From Clostridiales bacterium UBA4644 (GTDB lineage Bacteria > Bacillota > Clostridia > Oscillospirales > Butyricicoccaceae), in contig DHMK01000007.1 of NCBI GenBank assembly GCA_002405755.1, positions 386-5,715 of the forward strand: a stretch of 5,330 nt of DNA. Reading direction: 5' to 3'. A program made the position numbers and the translations under genes. Under the pieces are notes generated by a model. The model was given only the letters and a program-made list of their open reading frames with translations. It ran no database searches and was not told the origin of the DNA. This document shows, in pieces, positions 5,314-5,330 of the stretch. How positions within the stretch are numbered: position 1 is the first letter of the stretch; every line of letters starts with the position of its first letter.

Positions 5314-5330
5314 TGAAAAATACCGGGATC
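5313..5330 (+). CDS. 5' end of a downstream gene, possibly AbrB/SpoVT-type regulator (cut by window edge)
   Basis: An ATG at 5313-5315 overlaps the ssb stop codon by one base (TGATG), a typical translational-coupling arrangement. A weak TGAGGA at 5298-5303 lies nine bases upstream. Only six codons are visible, MKNTGI. That start is very common in AbrB/MazE/SpoVT-family regulators of Firmicutes (MKxTGIVRxxDxLGR), so such a regulator is the best guess, but six residues cannot prove it. Confidence 0.45.

Overview
The window looks like part of an integrative/conjugative element (or a related plasmid) from a gut-type Clostridia genome, probably Oscillospiraceae/Ruminococcaceae. The reasons are the moderately GC-rich, GC3-biased coding, strong AGGAGG-type ribosome binding sites, a clostridial-style SLH surface protein, and the set of genes present: a ribbon-helix-helix (RHH) protein, a DUF3991/TOPRIM primase-like protein, a small SSB and, at the right edge, a possible AbrB-type regulator. 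The host and the element type are inferred from gene content. No integrase, relaxase or att site is in view.

Layout, all on the + strand: a short leader (1-65); a tandem RHH protein (66-497); a long perfect hairpin with flanking A and T tracts (537-586); a DUF3991/TOPRIM protein (615-1532); a 1088-residue secreted, cysteine-rich, SLH-anchored surface protein (1588-4854) that takes up about 60% of the window; a second hairpin terminator (4867-4902); a 124-residue SSB (4939-5313); and the first six codons of another gene whose ATG overlaps the ssb stop codon (5313-5330). No gap between genes exceeds 120 bases, and no convincing gene lies on the minus strand.

The RHH, TOPRIM and SSB proteins fit the DNA-processing and maintenance side of a mobile element: DNA binding and regulation, a primase-like or nucleotidyl-transfer function, and single-strand protection. 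The large SLH protein is the outlier. It has a Sec signal peptide, paired-cysteine segments, a dense Cys/Gly cluster, an array of about eight C-x9-C-x2-C repeats, two Ig-like repeats and a C-terminal SLH anchor. It is either surface cargo or a cell-contact factor for transfer.

The main points worth following are: this surface protein embedded among DNA-processing genes; its regular CCCH-type repeat array, which could bind metal; the loss of the CHC2 zinc cysteines in the primase-like protein; two strong terminator hairpins placed just ahead of genes with little or no room for a promoter; and a possible internal translation start that would release the second RHH domain on its own.
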